The notes under the pieces were generated by a model, which worked only from the letters and a program-made list of their open reading frames with translations, was not told the origin of the DNA and did not search any database. From Arthrobacter rhombi (GTDB taxonomy: Bacteria; Actinomycetota; Actinomycetes; Actinomycetales; Micrococcaceae), in contig NZ_FUHW01000024.1 in assembly GCF_900163545.1 (NCBI RefSeq), forward strand, positions 1 through 64,000: DNA of 64,000 nucleotides, in the 5' to 3' direction. A program made the translations under genes and the position numbers. Numbering within the stretch: position 1 is the first letter of the stretch; the number at the start of each line of letters is the position of its first letter. Positions 42,060 to 50,338 of this stretch are shown piece after piece.

Positions 42060-43472
42060 ATGTCCATCAGCACCCAGGCCGCCACCCGTCTCGAACACGA
42101 TCTGATCGGTGACCGTGACGTCCCGGCCGAGGCCTACTGGGGCGTGCACACACTGCGCGCTTCGGAAAATTTCCACATCACCGGGCAGCAGGTGGGTTCG
42201 AACCCGCATCTGATCCGCGCCCTGGCACTGGTCAAGCAGGCAGCGGCCCGGGCGAACCGCGAACTCGGTCTCCTCGATGCCACCCGCGCCGAAGCCATCG
42301 ATGCCGCCTGCACCGAAATCGCCGGGGGCGCCCTGCATGACCAGTTCATCGTCGATGTCCTCCAGGGGGGTGCCGGGACCAGCACGAACATGAACGCCAA
42401 CGAGGTCATCGCCAACCGGGCCCTGGAGATCCTCGGCCACGCACGCGGGGACTACCAGCACCTGCACCCCAACGACCACGTGAACCTCTCCCAGTCCACC
42501 AACGACGTCTACCCGACGGCAGTGAATGTGGCGACCTCCTTCACCGCTGCCCCGCTGCTGGCGGCCATCGAAGAGCTTGAAACAGCGTTCCAGGCCAAGG
42601 CCAGCCAATTCCGCACCGTGGTGAAGATGGGCCGCACCCAGCTCCAGGATGCCGTGCCGATGACCCTGGGCCAGGAGTTCGGCACCTATGCGGTGACCAT
42701 CCGCGAGGACCACGATCGGTTGGCCGAGTCCCTGGAGCTGGTCCATGAGATCAATCTGGGCGCCACGGCGATCGGCACCTCACTGAACGCCCCCGACGGC
42801 TATACCGAGGCCGCCTGCCGGCACCTGGTCGAACTGACCGGCCTACCGCTGACCACCTCCCCCGACCTGATCGAAGCCACCCAGGACGTGGGCGCCTTCG
42901 TGCACCTTTCCGGCGTGCTCAAGCGCGTGGCCGTGAAGCTCTCCAAGATCTGCAACGACCTGCGCCTGCTGTCCTCCGGCCCACGGGTGGGCTTCAACGA
43001 GATCAACCTGCCGGCCGTTCAAGCAGGTTCCTCGATCATGCCCGGCAAGGTCAACCCGGTGATCCCCGAGGTTGTCAACCAGGTCGCCTACCAGGTCGTC
43101 GGGCACGATGTGACGATCTCCATGGCCGCCGAGTCAGGACAGCTCCAGCTCAACGCCTTCGAACCGGTGATCGTGCACTCCCTATCGATGTCGATGCGCC
43201 ATCTGGAAGCCGGCTGCCTGACGCTGGCCCGCAACTGCGTCACGGGCATCACCGCCAATGAGGAGCTGCTGCGGGCCAACGTGGAAAACTCGATTGGCCT
43301 GGTGACGGCGCTGACCCCGCAGCTGGGGTACGCCACGTCGACGGCGATCGCCATGGAGGCCTTGCATTCCGGCCGCGGGATTGCCGAATTGGTGCTGGAG
43401 CAGAACCTGCTCAGCCGCACCGAACTGGAGGAACTGCTGCGCCCGGCACGCCTGGCCAACCTCTCCGAATAG
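42060..43472 (+). CDS. aspA: Aspartate ammonia-lyase (aspartase)
   Basis: Converts L-aspartate to fumarate and ammonia. The 470-aa protein contains the fumarase/aspartase signature SSIMPGKVNPVIPE (around residue 320), HPNDHVNLSQSTNDVYPTA for substrate binding, and RTQLQDAVPMTLGQEF. CAGGAG precedes the ATG at 42060. Together with the asparaginase and FadR-type regulator it forms an asparagine-to-fumarate pathway, ending in a 9-bp stem hairpin at 43480-43507. Confidence 0.97.
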   Translation: MSISTQAATRLEHDLIGDRDVPAEAYWGVHTLRASENFHITGQQVGSNPHLIRALALVKQAAARANRELGLLDATRAEAIDAACTEIAGGALHDQFIVDVLQGGAGTSTNMNANEVIANRALEILGHARGDYQHLHPNDHVNLSQSTNDVYPTAVNVATSFTAAPLLAAIEELETAFQAKASQFRTVVKMGRTQLQDAVPMTLGQEFGTYAVTIREDHDRLAESLELVHEINLGATAIGTSLNAPDGYTEAACRHLVELTGLPLTTSPDLIEATQDVGAFVHLSGVLKRVAVKLSKICNDLRLLSSGPRVGFNEINLPAVQAGSSIMPGKVNPVIPEVVNQVAYQVVGHDVTISMAAESGQLQLNAFEPVIVHSLSMSMRHLEAGCLTLARNCVTGITANEELLRANVENSIGLVTALTPQLGYATSTAIAMEALHSGRGIAELVLEQNLLSRTELEELLRPARLANLSE

Positions 43473-43479
43473 TCCCTGT

Positions 43480-43507
43480 TCCCCGGGGCCACGCGCCGCC
43501 CCGGGGA
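43480..43507. terminator. Stem-loop after aspA
   Basis: TCCCCGGGG and CCCCGGGGA form a 9-bp GC-rich stem with a 10-base loop just after the aspA stop. No T tract follows. Confidence 0.6.
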
Positions 43508-43551
43508 TCGACGGGCCTTGACTTTGAATTCCTGGGTTGAAGAATCAGAGG

Positions 43552-44394
43552 ATGAGCACCCCCGTAACCCAGACGTTCTCCGCCTTGGGAGACCCGGTGA
43601 GATCGACGATGATCGACCACCTCTCCGCCACAGACGCCACCGTCGGTGAGCTGGCCGCGCTGTTCGAGATCTCCCAGAGATCTCTCTCGCGGCATCTGGG
43701 CGTGCTGGAACGCGCTGGCCTGATCACCCGCCACCGGGAGGGCAGAACACGCCGCGTCCGGTTGGAAGAGCAGACCCTGGATGCCGCCCACCACTGGATC
43801 CAGGAGCAGCGACGACGACTCGAACACCGCCACCGACGCCTCGGTGCCGTACTGGCCCGCCATCCTGAGCGATCCGACCCAACTGCCCTACGGGAAAAGA
43901 TGAACTCTCACGACATCCACCAACCGGGACTGACCGAACACCGTCGGGTCGGTGAACAGAGCGTCGTGCACCGCCGCGAATTCGCCGCCCCTGCGGCCCT
44001 GGTCCAGCGCGCCCACACGGACGTGGAACTATTCAGGCAGTGGATGGGTCCGCGCGGGACCACAGTCCGTGTGGAGCGATTCGATCCGGTCACCGGAGGA
44101 GCCTTCCACTACGTCGTCGAAGCCGACGGTGGCGGCAGCTGGCCGTTCCACGGCTCGTATCACGTGGTCTCCCCCGGCCTGATGGTGCATACCTGGGAGT
44201 ACGAGGATGACCACGACGTCACCTTGGAGACCCTGCATTTCGTCGATCACGGCGACGGTTCCAGTGCCTTGGAGGCCACCTCCACCTACACGTCCAAGCA
44301 GACCTGCGACGCCATGATCGATTCGGGCCTGGACGCCGGGATGGACGAGAACTTCGAACAGCTCGACGCTGTTCTCAAGGAGGCCCTCCGCTGA
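43552..44394 (+). CDS. ArsR-type regulator fused to an SRPBCC (AHSA1) domain
   Basis: 280-aa two-domain protein. Residues 1-95 form an ArsR winged helix (FSALGDPVRSTMIDHLSATDATVGELAALF, then SQRSLSRHLGVLERAGLITRHREGR). Residues about 125-280 form an AHSA1/START-like SRPBCC domain (ELFRQWMGPRGT, then GGAFHYVVEA, then LMVHTWEYEDD, ending WxxxL-type helix). The two parts are often separate neighbouring genes; here they are one continuous frame. TTGACT at 43518 and a -10-like AGAATC support initiation near ATG 43552. Confidence 0.88.
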   Translation: MSTPVTQTFSALGDPVRSTMIDHLSATDATVGELAALFEISQRSLSRHLGVLERAGLITRHREGRTRRVRLEEQTLDAAHHWIQEQRRRLEHRHRRLGAVLARHPERSDPTALREKMNSHDIHQPGLTEHRRVGEQSVVHRREFAAPAALVQRAHTDVELFRQWMGPRGTTVRVERFDPVTGGAFHYVVEADGGGSWPFHGSYHVVSPGLMVHTWEYEDDHDVTLETLHFVDHGDGSSALEATSTYTSKQTCDAMIDSGLDAGMDENFEQLDAVLKEALR

Positions 44395-44416
44395 ATCCTT
44401 CGGTGAGCTTGCCGCC

Positions 44417-46129
44417 TCAGGGCCTTCGTCGCCCCGCCCACAGTCCCATGAGCAGCGGGACGACAGAGACCGACATCATCACGTTGCCCAACACCACGTC
44501 ATCGGGACGGACCAGTGAACCGGCGATCAGCACCGCTCCGAAGACCACGACGGCGACCGCGCGTTGGACGGTGCGCTGGAGTCTGGCGACCTGCCGTTCG
44601 AGCCGGGGGCTGCCCACCGACAGGGAACCGTCTTCGAGCCCGGTGATGAGCCCATCCAGGCGCTTCGGTAGGCGGAGTGCGACTTTGGCGACGTCGAACC
44701 CTTGCTGCGCCAAGTCCTGAACCACGTTGCCGCGTTCGTCACGCACCAGCTGCGCCGCATAGGGCTCGACGGAGTCCCACAGATTGAATCGGGGATCCAG
44801 CGTGCTACAGACCCCGGAGGTCAACGACATGGCCCGGATGATGAGCAGGAAGTTCTCCGGTAGCTGGAACGGGAGCGAGCGAACAACGTCACCGAATTCG
44901 ACGGCGAACTCACGGAACTCCTGCGGATCCACGTCCTTGAGTTCGGCGAAACCCATTCCTCCGAACCGGGCGAAGAGCTGGACCATCGCGCGCTCCAATT
45001 CGACCGTGTCGGCAGAGGACACCAATACTCCGACGTCGTTGATCGCGGAAACCAATCCTTTTCCGTCGCGGGACGCGGCGGCGATCAGCAGTTTCCTCAA
45101 GCCGCGACGCGTACTGGGTGGAACGTCCCCCATCATGCCGAAGTCGATGAACGTCAGCTTCCACGGGTGTTCCGCAGAGGAGTCGCCGGTTGGGGTGACG
45201 AAGATGTTCCCGGGGTGGGGATCAGCATGGAAGAAGCCGTTCGTGAACATCTGGTCGAACATCACCGAAGCGAAAACCGGTGCCACCTTCACTGGGTCGA
45301 TGCCGGCAGCGCGCAGCGCCGCTGCATCGGTGATCTTGATGGCCGTGACATCCTCCAGCGTCAGGACGCGTCGGGTGCACCGCTCCCAGACGACCTCGGG
45401 CACGGCCACCCGGTCGTCGTCAGCGAAATCGACGGCAAAACGCTCCGAGTTTGCCGCCTCCTGCAAATAGTCGATTTCTTCGAGGCTGGTCTGGGCAAAC
45501 TCCTCGACCAAAGCGGGCATATCCGCGCGCTTCGACACCAGACGCACGTGACTGAGCCAGCGTCCGACCTTCCGCAAGGCCGCAAGATCGACATCGACGA
45601 TCAAATCGATGCCTGGTCGTTGGACCTTCACCACCACGTTCTCGAGCCCGGTGTCTTCCGCGTTTGCTGGCAGAAGCCTGGCCTGGTGCGCCTGTCCGAG
45701 GGAGGCTGCAGCGATGGGTATCTCCTCGATCGAAGCAAACACCAGCTCCAACGGCGCACCCAGTTGCGCCTCGGCTAAGGCACGAATGGCCGGGAACGGG
45801 ACGGGAGGCACCTCGTCCTGAAGCCCCTCCAATTCGGCAGTGATCTCCGGCGGGAGCACATCGAGTCTGGACGACAGGAACTGGCCCACCTTGATCATGA
45901 GTCCGCCCAGTTCCACGGCGAGCCGATGGAAACGCTGTGCGAAATTGAGCATGCGCTTGGTCCGGGTACGTTCGGCGATCTTGGCCAGCCCGATACGAGG
46001 CAGGAACAGTTCGAACCACCAGGTCACCGATAGATGCCAAGCCGCGAAACGCAGGATACGCCGATAGCGGGCGCGGGTGTTCCCCGCGCCCACCGTCGGA
46101 TCCGCCCGGCTTCGACGAACCGATGCCAC
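44417..46129 (-). CDS. AarF/UbiB (ABC1) family protein kinase-like ATPase
   Basis: 570-aa membrane-associated atypical kinase. KVGQFLSSRLDVLP (KxGQ motif), AAASLGQAHQARL, VVVKVQRPG, EIDYLQEAANSERF, HADPHPGNIF and FIDFGMMG follow the ABC1/UbiB order. Two hydrophobic segments close the C-terminus. In other bacteria the family supports isoprenoid-quinone biosynthesis or trafficking. A GTG start lies 5 bases after the PadR gene's stop, so the two form one operon controlled from the 46.7-kb operator. Confidence 0.9.
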   Translation of the reverse strand: MASVRRSRADPTVGAGNTRARYRRILRFAAWHLSVTWWFELFLPRIGLAKIAERTRTKRMLNFAQRFHRLAVELGGLMIKVGQFLSSRLDVLPPEITAELEGLQDEVPPVPFPAIRALAEAQLGAPLELVFASIEEIPIAAASLGQAHQARLLPANAEDTGLENVVVKVQRPGIDLIVDVDLAALRKVGRWLSHVRLVSKRADMPALVEEFAQTSLEEIDYLQEAANSERFAVDFADDDRVAVPEVVWERCTRRVLTLEDVTAIKITDAAALRAAGIDPVKVAPVFASVMFDQMFTNGFFHADPHPGNIFVTPTGDSSAEHPWKLTFIDFGMMGDVPPSTRRGLRKLLIAAASRDGKGLVSAINDVGVLVSSADTVELERAMVQLFARFGGMGFAELKDVDPQEFREFAVEFGDVVRSLPFQLPENFLLIIRAMSLTSGVCSTLDPRFNLWDSVEPYAAQLVRDERGNVVQDLAQQGFDVAKVALRLPKRLDGLITGLEDGSLSVGSPRLERQVARLQRTVQRAVAVVVFGAVLIAGSLVRPDDVVLGNVMMSVSVVPLLMGLWAGRRRP

Positions 46130-46134
46130 CCGTG

Positions 46135-46677
46135 TCAGCCTTGTGCGAGGATCGAGTACAGCCGACGCCGGGCCTCGTCGAGCACCGTCACGGCTTCCTG
46201 CACCTGTTCCGGAGTTCCGGTGCGACCGACCTGTGACGCTGCCTGCGCGAGCTCGACGCCGGCCTTGGGCAGCGCCGCGAATCCGGGTCCTGAGGCTGCC
46301 CCGGAGTTATCCCAGAGAGCCGGCTCATCGTTAGCGGCCACATCCTCGCGCCCAGCCTCGGTCAGCGAGTAGACCTTGCGTCCGTTGGTTTCCTCGGCGC
46401 TGATGAAACCCTCGTCGGCGAGCAGCTGCAAGGTGGGGTAGACAGAGCCGGCACTGGGCTTCCAGTTACCGCCGCTGCGTTCCTCGATTTCGCGGATGAT
46501 CTGGTATCCGTGCATGGGGCGTTCCGCGAGCAAGGCCAGGACGGCAGTGCGTACCTCGCCCCGTCCTGCACGTGTTCCCGGGCGCTTTCCGAAGCGGGCA
46601 CGCAGTTCTTCAACGGCTTGCCACATGCCATCCATGTTGTTGCCGTCGAATCCACCTGACGGATATGAATTACGCAT
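46135..46677 (-). CDS. PadR-family transcriptional regulator
   Basis: 180-aa repressor. Winged helix: VRTAVLALLAERPMHGYQIIREIEERSGGNWKPSAGSVYPTLQLLADEGFISAEE, starting near residue 40; a C-terminal helical dimerisation part follows. AAGGAGAG lies 6 bases ahead of the ATG at 46677; a longer upstream frame is rejected. It is co-transcribed with the AarF/UbiB-like gene. A four-fold 10-bp CGAT repeat with a perfect palindrome lies 26-65 bases upstream. Confidence 0.92.
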   Translation of the reverse strand: MRNSYPSGGFDGNNMDGMWQAVEELRARFGKRPGTRAGRGEVRTAVLALLAERPMHGYQIIREIEERSGGNWKPSAGSVYPTLQLLADEGFISAEETNGRKVYSLTEAGREDVAANDEPALWDNSGAASGPGFAALPKAGVELAQAASQVGRTGTPEQVQEAVTVLDEARRRLYSILAQG

Positions 46678-46702
46678 TCTGCTCTCCTTCTGAAATCGCC
46701 AA

Positions 46703-46742
46703 CGATGTACAGCGATACTCAACGATATATCGCGATACACGT
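46703..46742. promoter_or_regulatory. Four-copy 10-bp CGAT repeat with CGATATATCG palindrome (PadR operator)
   Basis: CGAT begins at 46703, 46713, 46723 and 46733, giving exact 10-bp periodicity (CGATGTACAG, CGATACTCAA, CGATATATCG, CGATACACGT). The third unit is a perfect palindrome. Copies on one face of the helix suggest cooperative binding of the PadR protein encoded just downstream. Confidence 0.6.
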
Positions 46743-46811
46743 AAAGCCAAGGGAATGCGGCCCCGAGTACCTTCTCGCGCTCCGAATCCACGATGGGGGT
46801 GATCACTGGCC

Positions 46812-47216
46812 TTATTGCTGGCTGGCTGACGTGCTGCCCCGTTTTTGAAGACGCGGAACGACGATACCGAAAACACAATACGCAAGAACCCAAGCGACGA
46901 GCCCGACAATCAGAAAGTACCCTCCGATGACCAGAATGTCCGCAGCTGTCTGTGCGGGGAACCAGCCACTCAAGCACAGAGCGGGAAAAACCGTCAGGGC
47001 CATCGCCAAAAAGTGAACGACCGTCTGGCGCCTCAGGGACCAAGCTTCAACGTCGTAGATCACCGAGGCCGCCATGATCGAAGCGACGATGACACCGGCA
47101 GTCAGCGTGCCGCGTGCGTCTGATGTCTTGTCCAACGCCGCCAGTCTCGCCGCAATACCCGACATGATCACGAGCGGAATACTGCCCCGTAGCACTGCTT
47201 TCCCCCAGAGCTTCAT
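46812..47216 (-). CDS. DUF3021-like four-helix membrane protein
   Basis: 134 aa with four hydrophobic segments arranged as pairs, resembling DUF3021 proteins that accompany LytTR-type regulators elsewhere; none is present here, so the assignment is tentative. It is transcribed in the same direction as the PadR operon but separated by the operator region. Function unknown. Confidence 0.65.
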   Translation of the reverse strand: MKLWGKAVLRGSIPLVIMSGIAARLAALDKTSDARGTLTAGVIVASIMAASVIYDVEAWSLRRQTVVHFLAMALTVFPALCLSGWFPAQTAADILVIGGYFLIVGLVAWVLAYCVFGIVVPRLQKRGSTSASQQ

Positions 47217-47360
47217 GGCTCAATCGTAGCCGGATCGGCAATCCCGAGTCGGCGGGCCATAGCTGAAGGCACGATGGACTCCTGGACGAAAACCACGCAC
47301 GGCTCGGCACCCTCCCGAAAAACGTATCCGCTGCCAGCGCCCTCCGGTATCTTGTCCTCC

Positions 47361-47870
47361 ATGGTCCTCAACGTGCATGAGCGAAGAATTGCCGCACCCC
47401 CAGCAGTGGTCGCCCAGTTGATCGATTCCCTGGCCAGCTCCGATGATCGGCTCTGGCCCTGCAGTGAGTGGCCTGCCATGCGCCTGGACCGAGGACTCGA
47501 GGTAGGTTCCGCCGGCAGGCACGGCCCGGTCCGTTACGTCATCAAGCACTATGAACCCGGCCAGCGGGTGGAGTTCCGATTCACTGGCCCAGCGGGCTTC
47601 CACGGACACCATTCCTTTGCGGCCTTCAGTAACCCAAAGGACTCAACGCTGCTCTGACACGAACTGTTCTTGAGGCCACGGGGTATCGCGATCATCTCCT
47701 GGCCGTTGTTTTTCAGCCCCCTCCACAACGCCCTCGTGGAAGAAAGCCAGGATCGCACCGAAACGGAATGCGGTGCTCCAGCCAGCTCGCCCTTTCGGCG
47801 AACTTTATGGACCAGAGTGCTTCGGGCCGCATTCTCGAAGCGACTCACACTGCACCGAAGTAACAGTTAA
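47361..47870 (+). pseudogene. SRPBCC-family protein gene interrupted by an in-frame TGA
   Basis: ATG 47361 opens a frame encoding LNVHERRIAAPPAVVAQLID... to GFHGHHSFAAFSN, the SRPBCC pattern. TGA at 47655-47657 stops it, but the same frame continues HELFLRPRGIAIISWPLFFSPLHNALVEESQDR, which is the expected C-terminal half of the family. An Arg codon (CGA) would fit the position between TLL and HEL, so a single C-to-T change explains the stop. The product is probably truncated and inactive unless the stop is read through. Confidence 0.7.
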
Positions 47871-47898
47871 GGATTCCTGGGCCCCTCCGGGTCAGTGT

Positions 47899-48420
47899 TC
47901 AGAGTGACGAATCGTCAGTGGCCAGAGTTTCGATCTGCGCGCGCGGCAGGAAAACAACATAGGCACAGATCGCCGCGATAAATAGAGACACGAAACCCAG
48001 CAAGCCCCAGCCCACCGAATCGCTCGACACCTCGTTGGGCGCAACGCCGACGATGGCCAAAATGCTGGCCACCGCAAAACCAATCAAACCGAAGCCACCG
48101 GCCTCCATCCCGACGGCGATGGATTTCTCGGTTTGATACCAATGGCTTTCCTTCAAGAAGCCCCTTGCTGTCGCACCACCGATGATGAACGCCACCGCTG
48201 CGAGGGAACAGGCCCCTGCCAGCAGGAGTGAAAGAGAACCATATTCGACGCTGTCGGTGCCGACATGGACAACTGCCCGGCTCGGTAGCCATGGGTTCAC
48301 GGCCAGATATAGGAGGGGGACCAGGACGATGGAACTTGCGGGGGCAGCGATCAACAAGGCAATTGCCCTGGACCTGCCAATAGTCCTTGAGGACTCCGAT
48401 CCGTCACGAAGTTCAGTCAT
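47899..48420 (-). CDS. Hypothetical four-helix membrane protein
   Basis: 173 aa with four predicted membrane segments (near residues 20-40, 62-85, 105-125 and 140-158) and short polar ends. No recognised family. It lies between the interrupted SRPBCC gene and a SnoaL-like gene; coding composition matches its neighbours. Confidence 0.65.
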   Translation of the reverse strand: MTELRDGSESSRTIGRSRAIALLIAAPASSIVLVPLLYLAVNPWLPSRAVVHVGTDSVEYGSLSLLLAGACSLAAVAFIIGGATARGFLKESHWYQTEKSIAVGMEAGGFGLIGFAVASILAIVGVAPNEVSSDSVGWGLLGFVSLFIAAICAYVVFLPRAQIETLATDDSSL

Positions 48421-48522
48421 TGCCCGCTACATCCCCCTCTGTAGTGGCCAAGCATCTGCAGCTTCGGCCATCGTATGACACGGATAAGTGGTGAAAATCT
48501 TTCCGCGCCTCGTCACGTTCCT

Positions 48523-48909
48523 CTACGATTCCCCGGAGACTTTGATGAGGTAGCTGTTGATGTCGGCGACCTTCGCGGTTTTCGCCGTGCTCTTGAAACG
48601 CAGGACATGGCAAAACGCGGTTTCTCCTCCATCAGCCAGCCGAAGCACTCCATCGACCCCGGCCCCACGCCCATGGGTCAGGAACGTTCCGAACGTCAAC
48701 TCGTCGACTGGTGGAAGGGCCAGCGCCATTCCCCGGGCCGCTACGCGCCCGGACACGGTCTGCTCCCCGACGACTGTCCATGAAACGTCTTCGTCAAGGA
48801 CCGCCGCCAGGTGTTCGACGTCCCGTTGCGCGAGAGCAACCACCAGATCCCTGAGGATTTCCTTGCGCGGGGAGTTTCCGCAGTCCGGTTCTTCGTGAAT
48901 GGTGACCAT
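48523..48909 (-). CDS. SnoaL/NTF2-like small protein
   Basis: 128-aa soluble protein with the pattern ILRDLVVALAQRDVEHLAAVLDEDVSWTVVG, then GTFLTHGRGAGVDGVLRLADGGETAFCHVLRF, typical of SnoaL-like/NTF2-fold proteins. The ATG at 48909 was chosen because the fold begins close to it; the divergent acetyltransferase begins 53 bases away. Ligand or reaction unknown. Confidence 0.78.
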   Translation of the reverse strand: MVTIHEEPDCGNSPRKEILRDLVVALAQRDVEHLAAVLDEDVSWTVVGEQTVSGRVAARGMALALPPVDELTFGTFLTHGRGAGVDGVLRLADGGETAFCHVLRFKSTAKTAKVADINSYLIKVSGES

Positions 48910-48961
48910 GCGCCGAGTGTACTCAGCATCGGCTGCCCCACCGTCGTCGTACGATCGAACC

Positions 48962-49486
48962 ATGGCCCTTCGAATTCGCTCTGCAACCCCAGCAGATGAG
49001 GCGTCGGTCGAAGCGATAGAGAACGATGCCGACCGGATCCTGATCAAATGGTTGTCTCCCGATCATTGGCCTCCTGCCCCGTCCGGTGCCTCGAGGGCGT
49101 CCGAGAACGGATACCTCTTGGTTGCCGAAGAAAGCAATTCACCCGCCTTTGTCGGCTTCGTCCATGTCCTGGAAGCCGAGGGGCTTGCCCATCTGGAACA
49201 GATGTCCGTGGCACGCGCCTACGGTCGACGTGGCTACGGTCGACTCCTCCTCGACGCAGCTCTCGATGAAGCCCGGGAACGCGGCTACGACCGCATCTCC
49301 TTGCGGACCTACGCAGACATCCCCTGGAACGCACCGTTCTACGCACGCGCAGGCTTTGTTGAACAGGCTCCCGAAACGAACTTTCACCGTGGCTTGATCG
49401 ATATCGAAGAGGATCTCGGGCTGCCTGGCTACGGGCGTCGCATCCAGATGACGGCATCACTGAACGACCGTACCGTGGGGCCATGA
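48962..49486 (+). CDS. GNAT-family N-acetyltransferase
   Basis: 174-aa acetyl-CoA-dependent transferase. The fold begins LRIRSATPADEASVEAIE; the acetyl-CoA loop is near ARAYGRRGYGRLLLDAAL, and WNAPFYARAGFVEQ is the usual C-terminal motif. A TACGAT -10-like element sits 8 bases ahead of ATG 48962, so the transcript leader is very short or absent. Its stop overlaps the start of the TGA-interrupted methyltransferase gene by 4 bases. Substrate unknown. Confidence 0.88.
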   Translation: MALRIRSATPADEASVEAIENDADRILIKWLSPDHWPPAPSGASRASENGYLLVAEESNSPAFVGFVHVLEAEGLAHLEQMSVARAYGRRGYGRLLLDAALDEARERGYDRISLRTYADIPWNAPFYARAGFVEQAPETNFHRGLIDIEEDLGLPGYGRRIQMTASLNDRTVGP

Positions 49487-50223
49487 CTTCACCCTTGACC
49501 TGAGAACAGCTCACCGCCCTCTACGACGCAGAGAACCTGTGGTCGGTGGACGACGCGTTCTTCTTGTCCGTCATCAACGAACTCCCCAGCAGCCAGGTTC
49601 TTGATCTGGGATGCGGCACTGGACGACTCACCCGGGCCGCCGCTGCCGATGGTCATCACGTCGTCGGCATCGATCCGGATGCCGACGCCCTTGACGCCGC
49701 ACAGAGGAAACCGGACACCGAGAACATCAGGTGGGTTCACGGAACATCCACCCGGATCCCCGACGGGGTTCTCTTCGATACCGCCATCATGACCTCCCAC
49801 ATGGCCCAAGCCATTAGCGACGAGGCGGCCTGAGCCCAAACCCTTGAAGATCTTCATCGAGCACTGGTCCCCGGTGGACGTTTAGCCTTCGACTCCCGCG
49901 ATCCTGCGGCCCGGGTCTGGGAGCGGTGGACTCCGGCCAACACACGGGATACCTACACACTCCCCGATGGCACAATCGTCGAAACGTGGATTGATGGCAC
50001 TGTCCCACGCGACGGGCTGGCACTTCTGACTGAACACCGGCTCCGTCGCGGCCACGAGGAAGAGACCGCTACGCTGGTTCTCGCCTTCCGCCCTGAAGCA
50101 CAGCTGCGCCAGGATCTCAGGGCAGCCGGGTTCACTTTCGAACAGGTGCTCGGCGGTTGGGCTGGCGAAGTCGTCGGGGAAGGCCAGGGTGAACTGATCG
50201 TGATCGACGGCAAGCGAAGCTGA
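49483..50223 (+). pseudogene. SAM-dependent methyltransferase gene with two in-frame TGA codons
   Basis: ATG 49483 overlaps the acetyltransferase stop (ATGA). The frame reads MTSPLT-TGA-EQLTALYDAENLWSVDD..., LDLGCGTGRLT (SAM motif), then AISDEAA-TGA-AQTLEDLHRALVPGGRLAFD, and continues intact to TGA 50221-50223. The internal TGA codons are at 49501-49503 and 49831-49833. At both places homologues, as I recall them, have Trp, so each could be a TGG-to-TGA change. Apart from these, 245 codons are open. A shorter product could begin at GTG 49546 and end at 49833. Confidence 0.7.
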
Positions 50224-50338
50224 ATAAGAGCAACAGCTGGGCCCACGACATATCCATTCGCGCCCCTGCTCCTGGGGGCCTGGCTTGCGGGCACTCACAG
50301 CTCCAGGATTCATTGCCACCCCATGTCAGACTGGATCG

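Noticed and set aside
44417..46129. Aminoglycoside-type antibiotic kinase
   Set aside because: KxGQ, AAASLGQ and two C-terminal membrane helices are specific for the AarF/UbiB family.
46703..46742. Short CRISPR-like array
   Set aside because: Units are only 10 bp with no spacers; it fits a phased operator. No CRISPR array was seen elsewhere.
49483..50223. Change of genetic code with TGA meaning Trp
   Set aside because: TGA ends dozens of intact genes here, including many ATGA/GTGA overlaps, so any TGA read-through would have to be local.
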